From positions 555,674 through 619,673 of the forward strand of contig NZ_JADPJH010000014.1 of NCBI RefSeq assembly GCF_023073315.1: a stretch of 64,000 nucleotides of DNA. The letters run 5' to 3'. Positions 27,798 to 41,819 of the stretch are shown one piece after another. The stretch's first letter is position 1. Each line of letters opens with the position of its first letter. The stretch is from Bradyrhizobium sp. 1 (GTDB taxonomy: Bacteria > Pseudomonadota > Alphaproteobacteria > Rhizobiales > Xanthobacteraceae). Under the pieces are notes generated by a model, which saw only the letters and a program-made list of their open reading frames with translations, searched no databases and had not been told where the DNA came from. A program made the translations under genes and the position numbers.

Positions 27798-28331
27798 TTA
27801 CTTCTTCTTGCCTTCCTTGCGGAAGATAAACTCGCCAACATACTTCACGCCCTTGCCCTTGTAGGGCTCCGGCGGACGATAGGAGCGAATCTCGGCGGCG
27901 ACCTGGCCGACACGCTGGATGTCGCTGCCGGTCACCGTGATCTCAGTCGGCTTCGGCACGGTGATCGTGATCCCTTCCGGGATCGCATAGACCACGTCGT
28001 GGCTGTAGCCGAGCGCGAGCTGCAGGTTCTTGCCCTGCAACGCGGCGCGGTAACCGACGCCGGTGATTTCGAGCTTCTTCTCGAAGCCCTTGGTGACGCC
28101 TTCGACCAGATTCGCGACCTGGGCGCGAGCGGTACCATACAGCGCCCGCGCGCGATTGGTCTCGACCCGCGGGTTCACCTTGACCTGGCCGCTCTCGAGC
28201 TTCACTTCGACGTCGTTATGAACGACGAACTGAAGCTGGCCCTTCGGGCCCTTCATCTTGACGGTCTGCCCATCGACGGTCGCGGTCACACCGGACGGAA
28301 CCGCCACAGGCCTTTTGCCAACACGTGACAT
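27798..28331 (-). CDS. rplF: 50S ribosomal protein L6
   Basis: 177 residues, two repeated domains. Begins [15 protein letters not shown] and ends with the L6 signature region ([26 protein letters not shown]). Near the sarcin-ricin loop in the ribosome. Confidence 0.98.
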   Translation of the reverse strand: MSRVGKRPVAVPSGVTATVDGQTVKMKGPKGQLQFVVHNDVEVKLESGQVKVNPRVETNRARALYGTARAQVANLVEGVTKGFEKKLEITGVGYRAALQGKNLQLALGYSHDVVYAIPEGITITVPKPTEITVTGSDIQRVGQVAAEIRSYRPPEPYKGKGVKYVGEFIFRKEGKKK

Positions 28332-28347
28332 GGATCAAAAATCCTTC

Positions 28348-28746
28348 TCAGAACACGGTGAAGAGGACTTCGCCGCCCACATTCGCTTCGCGCGCGCTGT
28401 GGTCGGCCATGATCCCCTTCGGCGTCGACAACACCGAAATGCCGAGCCCGTTGTTGACCCGCGGCAGAGCCTTCACCGAGGCATAGACACGACGCCCGGG
28501 CTTGGAGACTCGTTCGATCTCGCGGATGACGGGCTCGCCGTCGAAATACTTCAGCTCGATCTCGATCTCGCTGCGGCCCGAGGAATGCTCGAGCGTGGCG
28601 TAACCGCGGATGTAGCCCTCGGTCTTCAGGACCTCGAGCACGTTCTCGCGCATCTTCGAACCAGGCGTGGAGACCTTGCTCTTGGCGCGCATCTGCGCAT
28701 TGCGGATACGGGTGATCAGATCGCTGATTGGATCGTGCGTAGACAT
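28348..28746 (-). CDS. rpsH: 30S ribosomal protein S8
   Basis: 132 residues. Begins [19 protein letters not shown]-terminal [22 protein letters not shown] is typical. S8 binds 16S helix 21 and, in E. coli, represses the spc operon at the rplE start; the target was not searched for in detail here. Confidence 0.98.
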   Translation of the reverse strand: MSTHDPISDLITRIRNAQMRAKSKVSTPGSKMRENVLEVLKTEGYIRGYATLEHSSGRSEIEIELKYFDGEPVIREIERVSKPGRRVYASVKALPRVNNGLGISVLSTPKGIMADHSAREANVGGEVLFTVF

Positions 28747-28760
28747 CTAAACGACCCTCC

Positions 28761-29066
28761 TTACCAGCTGGACTTCACGAGGCCCGGGACCATGCCCTTG
28801 GAGCCAAGGTCGCGCATCGCGATGCGGGACAGTTTGGTCAAGCGATAGTTCGAGCGCGAACGGCCCGACAGCTCGCAACGCAGACGGATGCGGGTGGCCG
28901 ACGAATTACGCGGCATTTCCGCAAGCTTCAGGGTCGCGGCGAACCGCTCCTCCATCGGCAGCGTCTTGTCGGCGATGATCGCCTTCAACCGCGCGCGCTT
29001 CGGGGCGGCGTTCTTCGCCATCCGCTTGCGCCGGTTGTTCTTCTCGACTGAACTCTTCTTTGCCAT
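28761..29066 (-). CDS. rpsN: 30S ribosomal protein S14
   Basis: 101 residues, the long zinc-free form: no CxxC pair is present. Begins [18 protein letters not shown] and ends with [21 protein letters not shown]. Confidence 0.98.
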   Translation of the reverse strand: MAKKSSVEKNNRRKRMAKNAAPKRARLKAIIADKTLPMEERFAATLKLAEMPRNSSATRIRLRCELSGRSRSNYRLTKLSRIAMRDLGSKGMVPGLVKSSW

Positions 29067-29112
29067 GCTTGGCTCCTGGGTATCCGCGTTTGAGAGGCTT
29101 TAGGTCAGCGTC

Positions 29113-29670
29113 TCACTGCCGGAACGGGAAATTGAAAGCGGTCAACAGGGCCCGCGCCTCGTCGTCGGTCTTGGCCGTGGTGCAGACGGTGATGTCCATA
29201 CCGCGGGTATCCGTGACCTTGTCGAAGTCGATCTCGGGGAAAATGATGTGCTCCTTGATGCCGAGCGAGTAGTTGCCGCGACCATCGAAGCTCTTCGGGT
29301 TCAGGCCGCGGAAGTCGCGGACGCGCGGCAGCGCGACCGTCACCAGGCGATCGATGAACTCGTACATGCGGGCCTTGCGTAGCGTGACCTTGCAGCCGAT
29401 CGGCTGGTTCTCACGCAGCTTGAAGGTCGCGATCGCGACGCGCGAATAGGTCACGATCGCCTTCTGGCCGGCGATCTGGGTCAATTCAGCGGCGGCGTTC
29501 TCGGCCTTCTTGCGGTCGTTGACGCTGTCGCCAACGCCCATGTTCAGCACGATCTTGTCCAGCCGCGGAACCTGCATGACGTTCTCATAACCGAACTTCT
29601 CGGTCATTTCCGTCCGGATCTTCGCGTCGTATTCCGCGCGCAGGCGCGGCGTGTAAGCGGCCTCAGCCAT
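29113..29670 (-). CDS. rplE: 50S ribosomal protein L5
   Basis: 185 residues from ATG 29670 ([15 protein letters not shown]). The frame is open further upstream, but that sequence is inside rplX. Contains [13 protein letters not shown] and [18 protein letters not shown]. The start overlaps the rplX stop by eight bases, so translation is coupled. Confidence 0.98.
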   Translation of the reverse strand: MAEAAYTPRLRAEYDAKIRTEMTEKFGYENVMQVPRLDKIVLNMGVGDSVNDRKKAENAAAELTQIAGQKAIVTYSRVAIATFKLRENQPIGCKVTLRKARMYEFIDRLVTVALPRVRDFRGLNPKSFDGRGNYSLGIKEHIIFPEIDFDKVTDTRGMDITVCTTAKTDDEARALLTAFNFPFRQ

Positions 29671-29977
29671 CGATCTCAGCTCCCGAGCTCTTGGCGATGC
29701 GGACCTTCTTGCCGTCCGCCAGAATCTTGAATCCGACGCGGGTCGGCTTTCCATCCTTGCCGACATACGCGATGTTGGACAGTTGGATCGGCGACTCCTT
29801 CGAGATGATGCCGCCCTCCTGGGCCTGCGTCTGCTTCTGGTGACGCTTGACCATGTTGATGCCGCGCACGAGCGCCGTGCCGGCGTCGGGACGTACCTCG
29901 AACACCTCGCCGGAGCGACCCTTGTCGCGGCCGGTCAGCACGACGACCTTGTCGCCCTTGCGGATCTTGGCAGCCAT
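29663..29977 (-). CDS. rplX: 50S ribosomal protein L24
   Basis: 104 residues with an N-terminal KOW motif ([22 protein letters not shown]) and [19 protein letters not shown]. An early assembly protein of the large subunit. Overlaps both neighbours (one base with rplN, eight with rplE). Confidence 0.98.
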   Translation of the reverse strand: MAAKIRKGDKVVVLTGRDKGRSGEVFEVRPDAGTALVRGINMVKRHQKQTQAQEGGIISKESPIQLSNIAYVGKDGKPTRVGFKILADGKKVRIAKSSGAEIDG

Positions 29978-30345
29978 TACAGCACCTCCGGCGCGAGCGA
30001 GATGATCTTCATATGGTTCTTCGCGCGCAACTCGCGCGGCACGGGCCCGAAGATACGGGTGCCGACCGGCTCGGACTGGTTGTTGATCAGAACGGCGGCG
30101 TTGCGGTCGAAGCGGATGACCGAACCGTCGGCGCGGCGGATGTCCTTGCGGACGCGCACCACGACGGCCTTCATCACGTCACCCTTCTTCACCTTGCCAC
30201 GCGGAATCGCTTCCTTGATCGAGACGACGATGATGTCGCCGATCGTGGCGTAGCGGCGCTTGGAGCCCCCGAGCACCTTGATACACATGACACGGCGTGC
30301 GCCAGAATTATCGGCCACGTCGAGGTTGGTCTGCATCTGAATCAT
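29977..30345 (-). CDS. rplN: 50S ribosomal protein L14
   Basis: 122 residues. Begins [38 protein letters not shown] and [18 protein letters not shown] end ([14 protein letters not shown]). Contacts S12 and helix 44 across the subunit interface. Confidence 0.98.
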   Translation of the reverse strand: MIQMQTNLDVADNSGARRVMCIKVLGGSKRRYATIGDIIVVSIKEAIPRGKVKKGDVMKAVVVRVRKDIRRADGSVIRFDRNAAVLINNQSEPVGTRIFGPVPRELRAKNHMKIISLAPEVL

Positions 30346-30428
30346 TGATGCACCTCGTCCTCTTCTCTATGCGCCAGCCCAGCCGGCGCTCAACATTTCC
30401 CTGAAGTCAGTCGGCCAAAGCCGACAGA

Positions 30429-30677
30429 TCAGGCGCTTTTCTTGTGTTCGCCCCGGATCACGACCCAGCGCTTCAACTTCGAAATCGGCTTCGATTCCTC
30501 GATCCACACCATGTCGCCCGGCTTGAACTCGTTGCTCTCGTCGTGCGCGTGGTAGTTCTTAGAACGGCGGATCGTCTTCTTGTAGATCGGGTGCGTGAAG
30601 CGGCGATCAACGCGCACCACAACGGTCTTGGCTTGCTTGTCGCTGACGACCAGGCCCTGCAAAGTACGTTTCGGCAT
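30429..30677 (-). CDS. rpsQ: 30S ribosomal protein S17
   Basis: 82 residues from ATG 30677 ([21 protein letters not shown]). OB fold with [12 protein letters not shown] and SKNYHAHDE. The longer frame reaches into rpmC and is not used. Confidence 0.97.
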   Translation of the reverse strand: MPKRTLQGLVVSDKQAKTVVVRVDRRFTHPIYKKTIRRSKNYHAHDESNEFKPGDMVWIEESKPISKLKRWVVIRGEHKKSA

Positions 30678-30690
30678 CTTCGTAAGCCTC

Positions 30691-30894
30691 TTACTTCTTC
30701 GCGCGCTTTTGCGCGGCGACGGTCTTGATCCGGGCGATGTCACGGCGAGCCTCGCGCAGGCGCGAGGTGTTCTCGAGCTGCCCGGTGGCGCGCTGGAAGC
30801 GCAGGTTGAAGCGCTCCTTCTTCAGGTTCAGGATGGCGTCATCCTGCTGATCGGGGCTCAACGCGCGGATGTCTTCAATCTTCATCTGTGCCAT
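30691..30894 (-). CDS. rpmC: 50S ribosomal protein L29
   Basis: 67 residues from ATG 30894 ([19 protein letters not shown]). Two-helix protein at the exit tunnel that contacts SRP and trigger factor. GGAG at eight bases upstream supports this start; an ATG two codons earlier overlaps the rplP stop. Confidence 0.97.
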   Translation of the reverse strand: MAQMKIEDIRALSPDQQDDAILNLKKERFNLRFQRATGQLENTSRLREARRDIARIKTVAAQKRAKK

Positions 30895-30899
30895 GGCCA

Positions 30900-31313
30900 T
30901 TACTCCGCAATGCGCTCGACGAAGCGCGTCTTGATCGGCAGCTTGGCGGCCGCGAGCGTCAGCGCTTCCTTCGCGGTCTGCACCGTGACACCGTCGATCT
31001 CGAAAATCACCCGACCCGGCTTGACGCGCGCGACCCACAGTTCCGGCGCACCCTTGCCGGAGCCCATGCGGACTTCCGCGGGCTTCTTCGACACCGGAAC
31101 GTCGGGGAACACGCGGATCCAGACACGACCGGCACGCTTCATGTGGCGGGTCAGCGCGCGGCGAGCGGCCTCGATCTGGCGCGCGGTGACGCGATCAGGC
31201 TCGGCCGCCTTCAGGCCGAACTGACCGAAGGCCAACGTCGCGCCCGAAGACGCAACGCCGTGGATACGGCCCTTATGCGCCTTCCGGAACTTCGTTTTCT
31301 TAGGTTGCATCAT
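30900..31313 (-). CDS. rplP: 50S ribosomal protein L16
   Basis: 137 residues. Begins [39 protein letters not shown] is the signature around the loop near the peptidyl-transferase centre. Confidence 0.98.
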   Translation of the reverse strand: MMQPKKTKFRKAHKGRIHGVASSGATLAFGQFGLKAAEPDRVTARQIEAARRALTRHMKRAGRVWIRVFPDVPVSKKPAEVRMGSGKGAPELWVARVKPGRVIFEIDGVTVQTAKEALTLAAAKLPIKTRFVERIAE

Positions 31314-31344
31314 GGCTTCAAGCCCTCAAATTCTCTGTACTGGC

Positions 31345-32070
<726 letters not shown>

Positions 32071-32088
32071 CGTGTGCTCCTGCGTCCC

Positions 32089-32475
32089 TTAAGCCGCTGC
32101 TTCGGCTTCGACCTGACGAACGATGATCGTCAGCTGCGAAAATGGTTTGTAGACACGGCCCGAGCGGCCACGGCCGCGGGCGGCAAAGCGCTTCATCACG
32201 AGGCCGTTGCCGACGAAGGCCTGCGCCACGACGAGATCATCGACGTCGAGGTCGTGGTTGTTCTCGGCGTTTGCGATAGCCGATTCCAGGCACTTCTTCA
32301 CGTCAACCGCGATCCGCTTGCGCGAAAACTGCAGGTCGGCGAGCGCAGAAGCCGCCTTCCGGCCGCGAATGAGCTGGGCGACCAGGTTGAGCTTCTGCGG
32401 GCTCACCCGAAGCATCCGGGCGACCGCCTTGGCCTCGTTCTCGGCGAGGCTCCGTTCGCGCTTAGGTTTGCTCAT
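32089..32475 (-). CDS. rplV: 50S ribosomal protein L22
   Basis: 128 residues. The tip loop that lines the exit tunnel near the macrolide site lies in [21 protein letters not shown], without the deletions linked to erythromycin resistance as far as I can tell. Confidence 0.98.
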   Translation of the reverse strand: MSKPKRERSLAENEAKAVARMLRVSPQKLNLVAQLIRGRKAASALADLQFSRKRIAVDVKKCLESAIANAENNHDLDVDDLVVAQAFVGNGLVMKRFAARGRGRSGRVYKPFSQLTIIVRQVEAEAAA

Positions 32476-32478
32476 CGT

Positions 32479-32757
32479 TTAAGCCCTCTTGGCTTTCTTG
32501 TCGCCGGAGTGGCCATGGAAGGTACGGGTCGGCGAGAACTCGCCGAACTTGTGACCGACCATTTCCTCGTTGACGGCCACCGGCACGTGCTTCTGACCGT
32601 TGTAAACACCGAAGGTCAGGCCGACGAACTGCGGCAGGATCGTCGAGCGACGGCTCCAGATCTTGATGACGTCGTGACGGCCGGACGCACGCGCGGCATC
32701 TGCCTTCTTGAGCAGAGAACCCTCGACGAACGGGCCTTTCCAGACTGAACGAACCAT
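32479..32757 (-). CDS. rpsS: 30S ribosomal protein S19
   Basis: 92 residues. [19 protein letters not shown] start, [24 protein letters not shown] and [19 protein letters not shown]. Three bases between its stop and rplV start. Confidence 0.98.
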   Translation of the reverse strand: MVRSVWKGPFVEGSLLKKADAARASGRHDVIKIWSRRSTILPQFVGLTFGVYNGQKHVPVAVNEEMVGHKFGEFSPTRTFHGHSGDKKAKRA

Positions 32758-32769
32758 GTCCGGCGTTCC

Positions 32770-33603
32770 TTACTTCTTCCGCTTGTGGCGGCTTAGGAGA
32801 ATGAATTTGTTGGTCGACTTGTTGGAGCGGGTCTTCTTGCCCTTGGTCGGCTTGCCCCACGGAGTGACCGGGTGGCGACCGCCCGAGGTCCGACCTTCAC
32901 CACCGCCGTGCGGATGGTCGATCGGGTTCATCGAAACGCCGCGGTTGTGCGGCTTGCGGCCCAGCCAGCGATTGCGGCCGGCCTTGCCGATCGAGGTGTT
33001 CATGTGATCCGGGTTCGACACCGCGCCGATCGTGCCACGGCAACGGCCGTGCACCAGGCGCTGCTCGCCCGAATTCAGGCGGATGATCACGTAGTCCTGG
33101 TCGCGACCGACGAGCTGGGCATAGGTACCCGCGGAACGGGCGAGCTGGCCGCCCTTCCCGATCTTGAGCTCGATGTTGTGGATGATCGTGCCGACCGGCA
33201 TGTTGCCGAGCGGCATGACGTTGCCCGGCTTCACGTCGACGTAGTTGCCGGCGACGATGGTGTCACCCACGGCCAGGCGCTGCGGCGCCAGGATGTAGGC
33301 CTGCTCGCCGTCCTGATACTTGATCAGCGCGATGAAGCCGCTGCGGTTCGGATCGTATTCCAGCCGCTCGACGGTCGCGGGAACGTCGATCTTCTCACGC
33401 TTGAAATCGACGGTGCGCAGCGTCCGCTTGTGACCACCGCCACGGAACCGCACGGTGATGCGACCGGTGTTGTTGCGACCGCCCGAGGAATGCTTGCCTT
33501 CGGTGAGCGCCTTGACCGGCTTGCCCTTGTAGAGCGCCGAACGATCGACCATGACCAGCTGGCGCTGGCCCGGCGTCGTAGGATTGAATGTCTTCAGTGC
33601 CAT
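32770..33603 (-). CDS. rplB: 50S ribosomal protein L2
   Basis: 277 residues. [20 protein letters not shown] start; [28 protein letters not shown] near the end carries the conserved His needed for peptidyl-transfer activity. Confidence 0.99.
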   Translation of the reverse strand: MALKTFNPTTPGQRQLVMVDRSALYKGKPVKALTEGKHSSGGRNNTGRITVRFRGGGHKRTLRTVDFKREKIDVPATVERLEYDPNRSGFIALIKYQDGEQAYILAPQRLAVGDTIVAGNYVDVKPGNVMPLGNMPVGTIIHNIELKIGKGGQLARSAGTYAQLVGRDQDYVIIRLNSGEQRLVHGRCRGTIGAVSNPDHMNTSIGKAGRNRWLGRKPHNRGVSMNPIDHPHGGGEGRTSGGRHPVTPWGKPTKGKKTRSNKSTNKFILLSRHKRKK

Positions 33604-33615
33604 CGTCGTACGACC

Positions 33616-33918
33616 TTACAGACCGGTGGTCACGTCGATCCGGTGACCCTCTTCGAGAGTCACGATCGCGCGCTTGGAGTTCGACTGCGAGCCGAGATTG
33701 CCGCGGAAGATCTTGGTCTTGCCCTTGCGGACCAGCGTGTTGACGCTCTTGACCTTGACGTCGAACAGCTTCTCGATCGCTTCCTTGATCTGCGGCTTGG
33801 TCGCCTTCGCGGCCACCTTGAACAGCACCTTGTTGTGCTCCGAGGCGATCGTGGCCTTTTCGGTCACGACCGGCGACAGGATCACGTCGTAGTGGCGAGG
33901 CTCGATGTTCTTCGTCAT
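33616..33918 (-). CDS. rplW: 50S ribosomal protein L23
   Basis: 100 residues. [15 protein letters not shown] start and [18 protein letters not shown]. Tunnel-exit docking site for trigger factor and SRP. Start overlaps rplD stop by four bases (ATGA). Confidence 0.98.
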   Translation of the reverse strand: MTKNIEPRHYDVILSPVVTEKATIASEHNKVLFKVAAKATKPQIKEAIEKLFDVKVKSVNTLVRKGKTKIFRGNLGSQSNSKRAIVTLEEGHRIDVTTGL

Positions 33919-34535
33919 TTGAAGCGCGCCTCCAGCGCATCGATGGCGGCCTTGGTCAGAACAAGCTTCCGACGGCGCAGGATGTCATAGACGTTGATGC
34001 CCTGGATCGGCAGCACGTCCATGTTCGGGATGTTGCGGGCAGCAGCGGCAAAGCCGTTGTTGAGCTCGGCACCATCGATGATCAGCGCGTTGGTCAAGCC
34101 GAGGCCCGAGAAGTGACCGAGCAGCGCCTTGGTCTTGGCGGCTTCCAGCGCGGCCTTGTCGATCACGATGAGATCGCCGTCCTTAGCCTTGGCCGACAGC
34201 GCATGCTTGAGAGCAAGCGCGCGGACCTTCTTCGGCAGGCCGGTTTCGTGCGAACGCACCACCGGACCGAAGGCACGACCGCCGCCACGGAACTGCGGCA
34301 CGCGGGCCGAGCCGTGACGAGCACCGCCGGTGCCCTTCTGCTTGTACATCTTCTTGCCGGTGCGCCAGATCTCGGCGCGGCCCTTGGCCTTGTGGGTACC
34401 GGCCTGGCGCTTGTTGAGCTGCCACTGCACGCAACGTGCAATGATGTCCTGGCGCGGCTCGAGACCGAAAATGGTGTCGGAGAGCTGGACGGAGCCGGCT
34501 TCCTTACCTTCGAGGGTGGTGACCTTCAATTCCAT
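33915..34535 (-). CDS. rplD: 50S ribosomal protein L4
   Basis: 206 residues from ATG 34535 ([14 protein letters not shown]). Tunnel loop [26 protein letters not shown] is intact (positions associated with macrolide resistance look wild-type). In E. coli L4 represses the S10 operon; a leader for that was not identified here. Confidence 0.98.
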   Translation of the reverse strand: MELKVTTLEGKEAGSVQLSDTIFGLEPRQDIIARCVQWQLNKRQAGTHKAKGRAEIWRTGKKMYKQKGTGGARHGSARVPQFRGGGRAFGPVVRSHETGLPKKVRALALKHALSAKAKDGDLIVIDKAALEAAKTKALLGHFSGLGLTNALIIDGAELNNGFAAAARNIPNMDVLPIQGINVYDILRRRKLVLTKAAIDALEARFK

Positions 34536-34536
34536 C

Positions 34537-35250
34537 TCACGCCTCCTGCGCAGCCGGAGCAGCGTCCGCTTCGCCAGCAACCTTGAACTTGCCGGGCTTC
34601 GGAGCTTCCTTCGGCAGCGGCTTCTTGACCGCGTCGCGCACACGAATCCAGCCGCCCTTGGAGCCGGGAACGGCGCCTTCGACGAGGATCAGCCCGCGCT
34701 CGACATCGAGCTGAACGACGCGGAGGTTGAGCGTGGTGATGCGGTCGACACCCATGTGGCCGGGCATCTTCTTGTTCTTCCAGGTCTTGCCGGGGTCCTG
34801 ACGGCCACCGGTCGAACCGATCGAACGATGCGATACCGACACACCGTGGGTGGCGCGCAGACCGCCGAAGTTCCAGCGCTTCATGCCGCCGGCAAAGCCC
34901 TTACCGACCGAGGTGCCGGTGACGTCGACGAACTGGCCGACGACGAAGTGGTCGGCCAAGATCTCGGCGCCAACCGGGATCATGGCATCCGCGGAGACGC
35001 GGAATTCCTCGACCTGCCGCTTCGGCTCGACCTTGGCGACCGCGAACTGGCCGCGCTCCGCCTTGGGCATGTAAACGGTCTTGCGGCTGCCAGAACCAAG
35101 CTGGAGCGCGACGTAACCATTCTTCTCTTCAGTGCGGTGGCCTAAGACCTGGCAATTGCCGAGCTTCAGCACGGTCACGGGGATATGTTCGCCGGCCTCT
35201 GTAAAGACCCGCGTCATCCCGACCTTTTGTGCGATCACTCCGGAGCGCAT
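34537..35250 (-). CDS. rplC: 50S ribosomal protein L3
   Basis: 237 residues from ATG 35250 ([20 protein letters not shown]). The methylated-Gln loop [19 protein letters not shown] is present. A C-terminal Ala/Pro/Lys extension of about 28 residues (ending AAPAAQEA) goes beyond E. coli L3. Confidence 0.98.
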   Translation of the reverse strand: MRSGVIAQKVGMTRVFTEAGEHIPVTVLKLGNCQVLGHRTEEKNGYVALQLGSGSRKTVYMPKAERGQFAVAKVEPKRQVEEFRVSADAMIPVGAEILADHFVVGQFVDVTGTSVGKGFAGGMKRWNFGGLRATHGVSVSHRSIGSTGGRQDPGKTWKNKKMPGHMGVDRITTLNLRVVQLDVERGLILVEGAVPGSKGGWIRVRDAVKKPLPKEAPKPGKFKVAGEADAAPAAQEA

Positions 35251-35303
35251 CGGCGTGCTTCCTGTTCTTTCTGTCCGCAAGTCGCGAACGTGATCCAAAA
35301 ATC

Positions 35304-35612
35304 TTAGAGCTTGATCTCGACGTCGACACCGGCGGCCAAATCGAGCTTCATCAAAGCATCGACGGTCTGCGGGGTCGGATCGACGATGTCGAGCAGGCGC
35401 TTGTGAGTGCGCATCTCGAACTGCTCGCGGCTCTTCTTGTCGACGTGCGGCGAACGGTTGACGGTGAACTTCTCGATGCGGGTGGGCAGCGGAATGGGTC
35501 CGCGAACCTGCGCACCGGTGCGCTTCGCCGTGTTCACGATCTCGCGGGTCGACGTATCGAGGATACGATGGTCGAACGCCTTGAGACGGATACGAATGTT
35601 TTGGCCGTTCAT
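35304..35612 (-). CDS. rpsJ: 30S ribosomal protein S10
   Basis: 102 residues. [45 protein letters not shown] core. Also the NusG/NusE partner in antitermination. Directly behind the tuf-rpsJ gap that carries a family B repeat. Confidence 0.98.
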
Positions 35613-35631
35613 TGCCGTGTCTTTCTTGGTG

Positions 35632-35696
35632 GGTGGCGAGTAGCGAATAGCGAATGGTTTCTAGTCCACTCGCTACTCGCCATTCCCTATTCGCTT
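35632..35696. repeat. Intergenic repeat, family B, tuf-rpsJ gap
   Basis: A 65-bp element with alternating GCGAGTAGCGAATAGCGAATGG and CCACTCGCTACTCGCCATTCC-type arms: an inverted repeat built of 7-8 bp GCGAATA/GCGAGTA units. Related to 20163-20210. Fills most of the gap between tuf and rpsJ. Confidence 0.75.
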
Positions 35697-35697
35697 G

Positions 35698-36888
<1,191 letters not shown>

Positions 36889-36928
36889 TTGACTCTCCGT
36901 TCAATCGTCAGTTCGAGACCGACGACAA

Positions 36929-39001
<2,073 letters not shown>

Positions 39002-39031
39002 GGAGTGTTCCTTAGATTCCGTGTTTCGCCG

Positions 39032-39517
<486 letters not shown>

Positions 39518-39889
39518 TTACTTCGGACGCTTCGCGCCGTACTTCGAACGACGCTGCTTACGGTTCTTGACGCCCTGGGTATCCAGAACGCCGCGGAGGA
39601 TGTGGTAGCGCACGCCGGGCAAATCCTTGACGCGGCCGCCGCGGATCATGACCACCGAGTGCTCCTGAAGGTTATGGCCCTCACCCGGGATGTAGCCGAT
39701 CACCTCGAAGCCGTTGGTCAGGCGCACCTTGGCGACCTTACGAAGCGCCGAGTTCGGCTTCTTCGGGGTCGTCGTGTAGACGCGGGTGCAAACACCACGC
39801 TTCTGCGGCGACTGCTGCAGCGCCGGCACCTTCTTGCGCGACTTCTGCACTTCACGCGGTTGAGCGATCAGCTGGTTGATCGTCGGCAT
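39518..39889 (-). CDS. rpsL: 30S ribosomal protein S12
   Basis: 123 residues from ATG 39889 ([15 protein letters not shown]). Lys43 (in PKKPNSA) and Lys88 (in GRVKDLPG) are both present, the streptomycin-sensitive state. First gene of the block. Confidence 0.99.
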   Translation of the reverse strand: MPTINQLIAQPREVQKSRKKVPALQQSPQKRGVCTRVYTTTPKKPNSALRKVAKVRLTNGFEVIGYIPGEGHNLQEHSVVMIRGGRVKDLPGVRYHILRGVLDTQGVKNRKQRRSKYGAKRPK

Positions 39890-40574
39890 CCTGGCCTTAC
39901 CCTTTGTTCTGCGGCGAACCCTTTCGGATCCGCTGTCTTGCCGCGGCCCCGTTGACGGAACCGCAAATTCTTTCGAGCCACCCGCCCGACGAGGCCGCCC
40001 GCACGGAACAATCCGCACAAAGCGAAATTGCGCCAGCCGCTCCATCACCGAGCGGAAAGCGTTACGACGCCACAGAGGACCGCGATATCGAGGCCAATCA
40101 GCGTAAGGCTGCGGCTCGCGTACCGAGGTCATGCATCCGAATTCGACCTCATGAGAACGAGCTCAAGAGATCTAAAATCGCACTGGCATTGCCTAGCTAT
40201 AATCGACAGCGTTTGAGCGGCATTCGTCGAGGTTGGTGCCCGCTTTAGCGACCTTTGGGGATCTAATCCCTCGAGATCAACGGGTGGCCCGTTCCGACGT
40301 TGGCAATGCTCACCGCCTGTCGTGTAAGTGAGGCGCTTTCTATAAGTGAGAGTCGATCAAGTCAAGGCGAAACGACAGTCAGAAACGCTTCTGGCACCTG
40401 CCCAAATCGATGTTTACCGCACTTGCCGCGCCTTCCCGATATGGCAACGCCCGGCCTGTTCCGCTATCCCAGCGACCTATTTATACCCGGACGAAATATA
40501 CTTTTATAAGGCTTACTAAGGCTTTTTTTCCTGTTGATGCGTCAATCTGCCCACCTTCGGCAGAGATTTGCGTC
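39890..40574. other. Long intergenic region upstream of rpsL and the monooxygenase-like gene
   Basis: 685 bp without a supportable gene. It holds the str-operon promoter on the minus strand (40339-40366) and a long (about 440 base) rpsL leader. On the right, an AT-rich stretch (40485-40530, TTTATACC, AATATACTTTTATAAGG, T7 run) probably belongs to the promoter of the rightward monooxygenase gene. Short open frames here have poor coding quality. Confidence 0.6.
40339..40366 (-). promoter_or_regulatory. Sigma-70-type promoter of the str/S10/spc/alpha block
   Basis: On the minus strand: CTTGAC, a 16-base spacer, TATAGA. CTTGAC is the favoured minus 35 in alphaproteobacteria. It would start transcription near 40332, leaving a leader of about 440 bases before rpsL. 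Confidence 0.7.
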
Positions 40575-41819
40575 ATGCGGTACACCGACATTGCCATTAT
40601 CGGCGGGGGATTGTCCGGCTCGACCGCCGCCGCAATGCTCGGCCGCGCCGGCATTTCGACGGTACTGGTCGATCCGCATGAGAGCTATCCGGCGGACTTT
40701 CGAGTCGAAAAACTCAGCGGTCACACCCAAATCGAGCGATTCCTGAGGACGGGAATCGGAGAATCGGTGCTGCGGCGGGCGACCTTCGCCGGCGAAAACT
40801 GGATCGCGCGATTCGGCCATTTGCTCGACAAGGCGCCGAGCAGGCAGTTCAACATCCTCTATGATTCGCTGGTGAACGCCGTCCGCGACGAAATCCCTGA
40901 GGCCGTCGAACGCATCTGCGCCAAGGCCGTCGCGGTCGAGACCAGCCCGGAGCGGCAGAAGGTCGTGCTCTCCAATGAGGAGACGATCTCCGCACGCCTG
41001 GTCGTGCTCGCCAACGGCCTCAATGTCGGCTTGCGACACCAGCTGGGAATCACGCGAAAAATCGTCAGCACCTGCCATTCGATCTCGATCGGATTCGACG
41101 TGGTGCCGGCCGGGCGGAATTCGTTCGACTTCCCGGCGCTGACCTATTTCTCGGAGCGGCCGAGCGACCGCATCCCCTACATCACGCTGTTTCCGGTCGG
41201 GACGCGGATGCGGGCGAATCTGTTCGTTTATCGCGGCTTCGACGATCCCTGGCTGCGCGATTTGCGCCGCGCACCGGCCGAGACGCTGAACGCCGCCCTG
41301 CCCCGGCTCAAACGCATCACCGGTGCATTCGACATTCCCGGCGAGCTCAAGATCCGCCCGGTCGATCTCTACGTGAATGACGCAAGCGGCCAGCCGGGCC
41401 TGGTGCTGGTGGGCGATGCCTTCTCAACCTCCTGCCCTGCCGCCGGCACCGGCTGCGACAAGGTCTTCACCGACGTCGAGCGGCTCTGCAACGTCTACAT
41501 CCCGCAATGGCTCGCTTCCGACGGGATGGATACGGACAAGCTCGCCACGTTCTATGCCGACCCGGTCAAGCGGGATTGCGACGAATGGTCCGCAGCGAAG
41601 GCGTTCGACTTCCGCTCAGTCTCAATCAGCACGGCCCCCTACTGGACGGCGCAGCGCTGGGCGCGCCTCATCGCCTGGTCGGTTCAGGGACTGCTGCGGC
41701 CGTTTGGAGGAGCGCTCCATCTGGAGCCGAACTTCCTCGGTCACTCCTCCTCGTCATCCTCGTCATCCTCGAGGTCGTCTTCATCCTCGTCGTCATCGTC
41801 GCTGTCGTCGTCGGCCTGA
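40575..41819 (+). CDS. FAD-dependent monooxygenase-like protein with poly-Ser tail
   Basis: 414 residues from ATG 40575 (MRYTDIAIIGGGLSGSTAAAML), a PHBH/UbiH-type flavoprotein: dinucleotide motif GGGLSG at 10-15, then the second FAD motif LVGDAFSTSCPAAGTGCDKVFTDVERL near residue 278. The substrate is unknown. The last 25 residues are nearly all Ser because the gene runs 79 bp into the antisense of the acidic tail of the convergent ABC exporter. If that tail is really translated it is an accident of the overlap or a disordered tail. The frame before 40575 is open but poor. Confidence 0.8.
   Translation: MRYTDIAIIGGGLSGSTAAAMLGRAGISTVLVDPHESYPADFRVEKLSGHTQIERFLRTGIGESVLRRATFAGENWIARFGHLLDKAPSRQFNILYDSLVNAVRDEIPEAVERICAKAVAVETSPERQKVVLSNEETISARLVVLANGLNVGLRHQLGITRKIVSTCHSISIGFDVVPAGRNSFDFPALTYFSERPSDRIPYITLFPVGTRMRANLFVYRGFDDPWLRDLRRAPAETLNAALPRLKRITGAFDIPGELKIRPVDLYVNDASGQPGLVLVGDAFSTSCPAAGTGCDKVFTDVERLCNVYIPQWLASDGMDTDKLATFYADPVKRDCDEWSAAKAFDFRSVSISTAPYWTAQRWARLIAWSVQGLLRPFGGALHLEPNFLGHSSSSSSSSSRSSSSSSSSSLSSSA

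Noticed and set aside
40485..40540. Promoter for the monooxygenase from the AT-rich TATACTTTTATAAGG stretch
   Set aside because: Plausible minus 10 boxes but no matching minus 35 at 16-18 bases; left as a remark in the intergenic entry.
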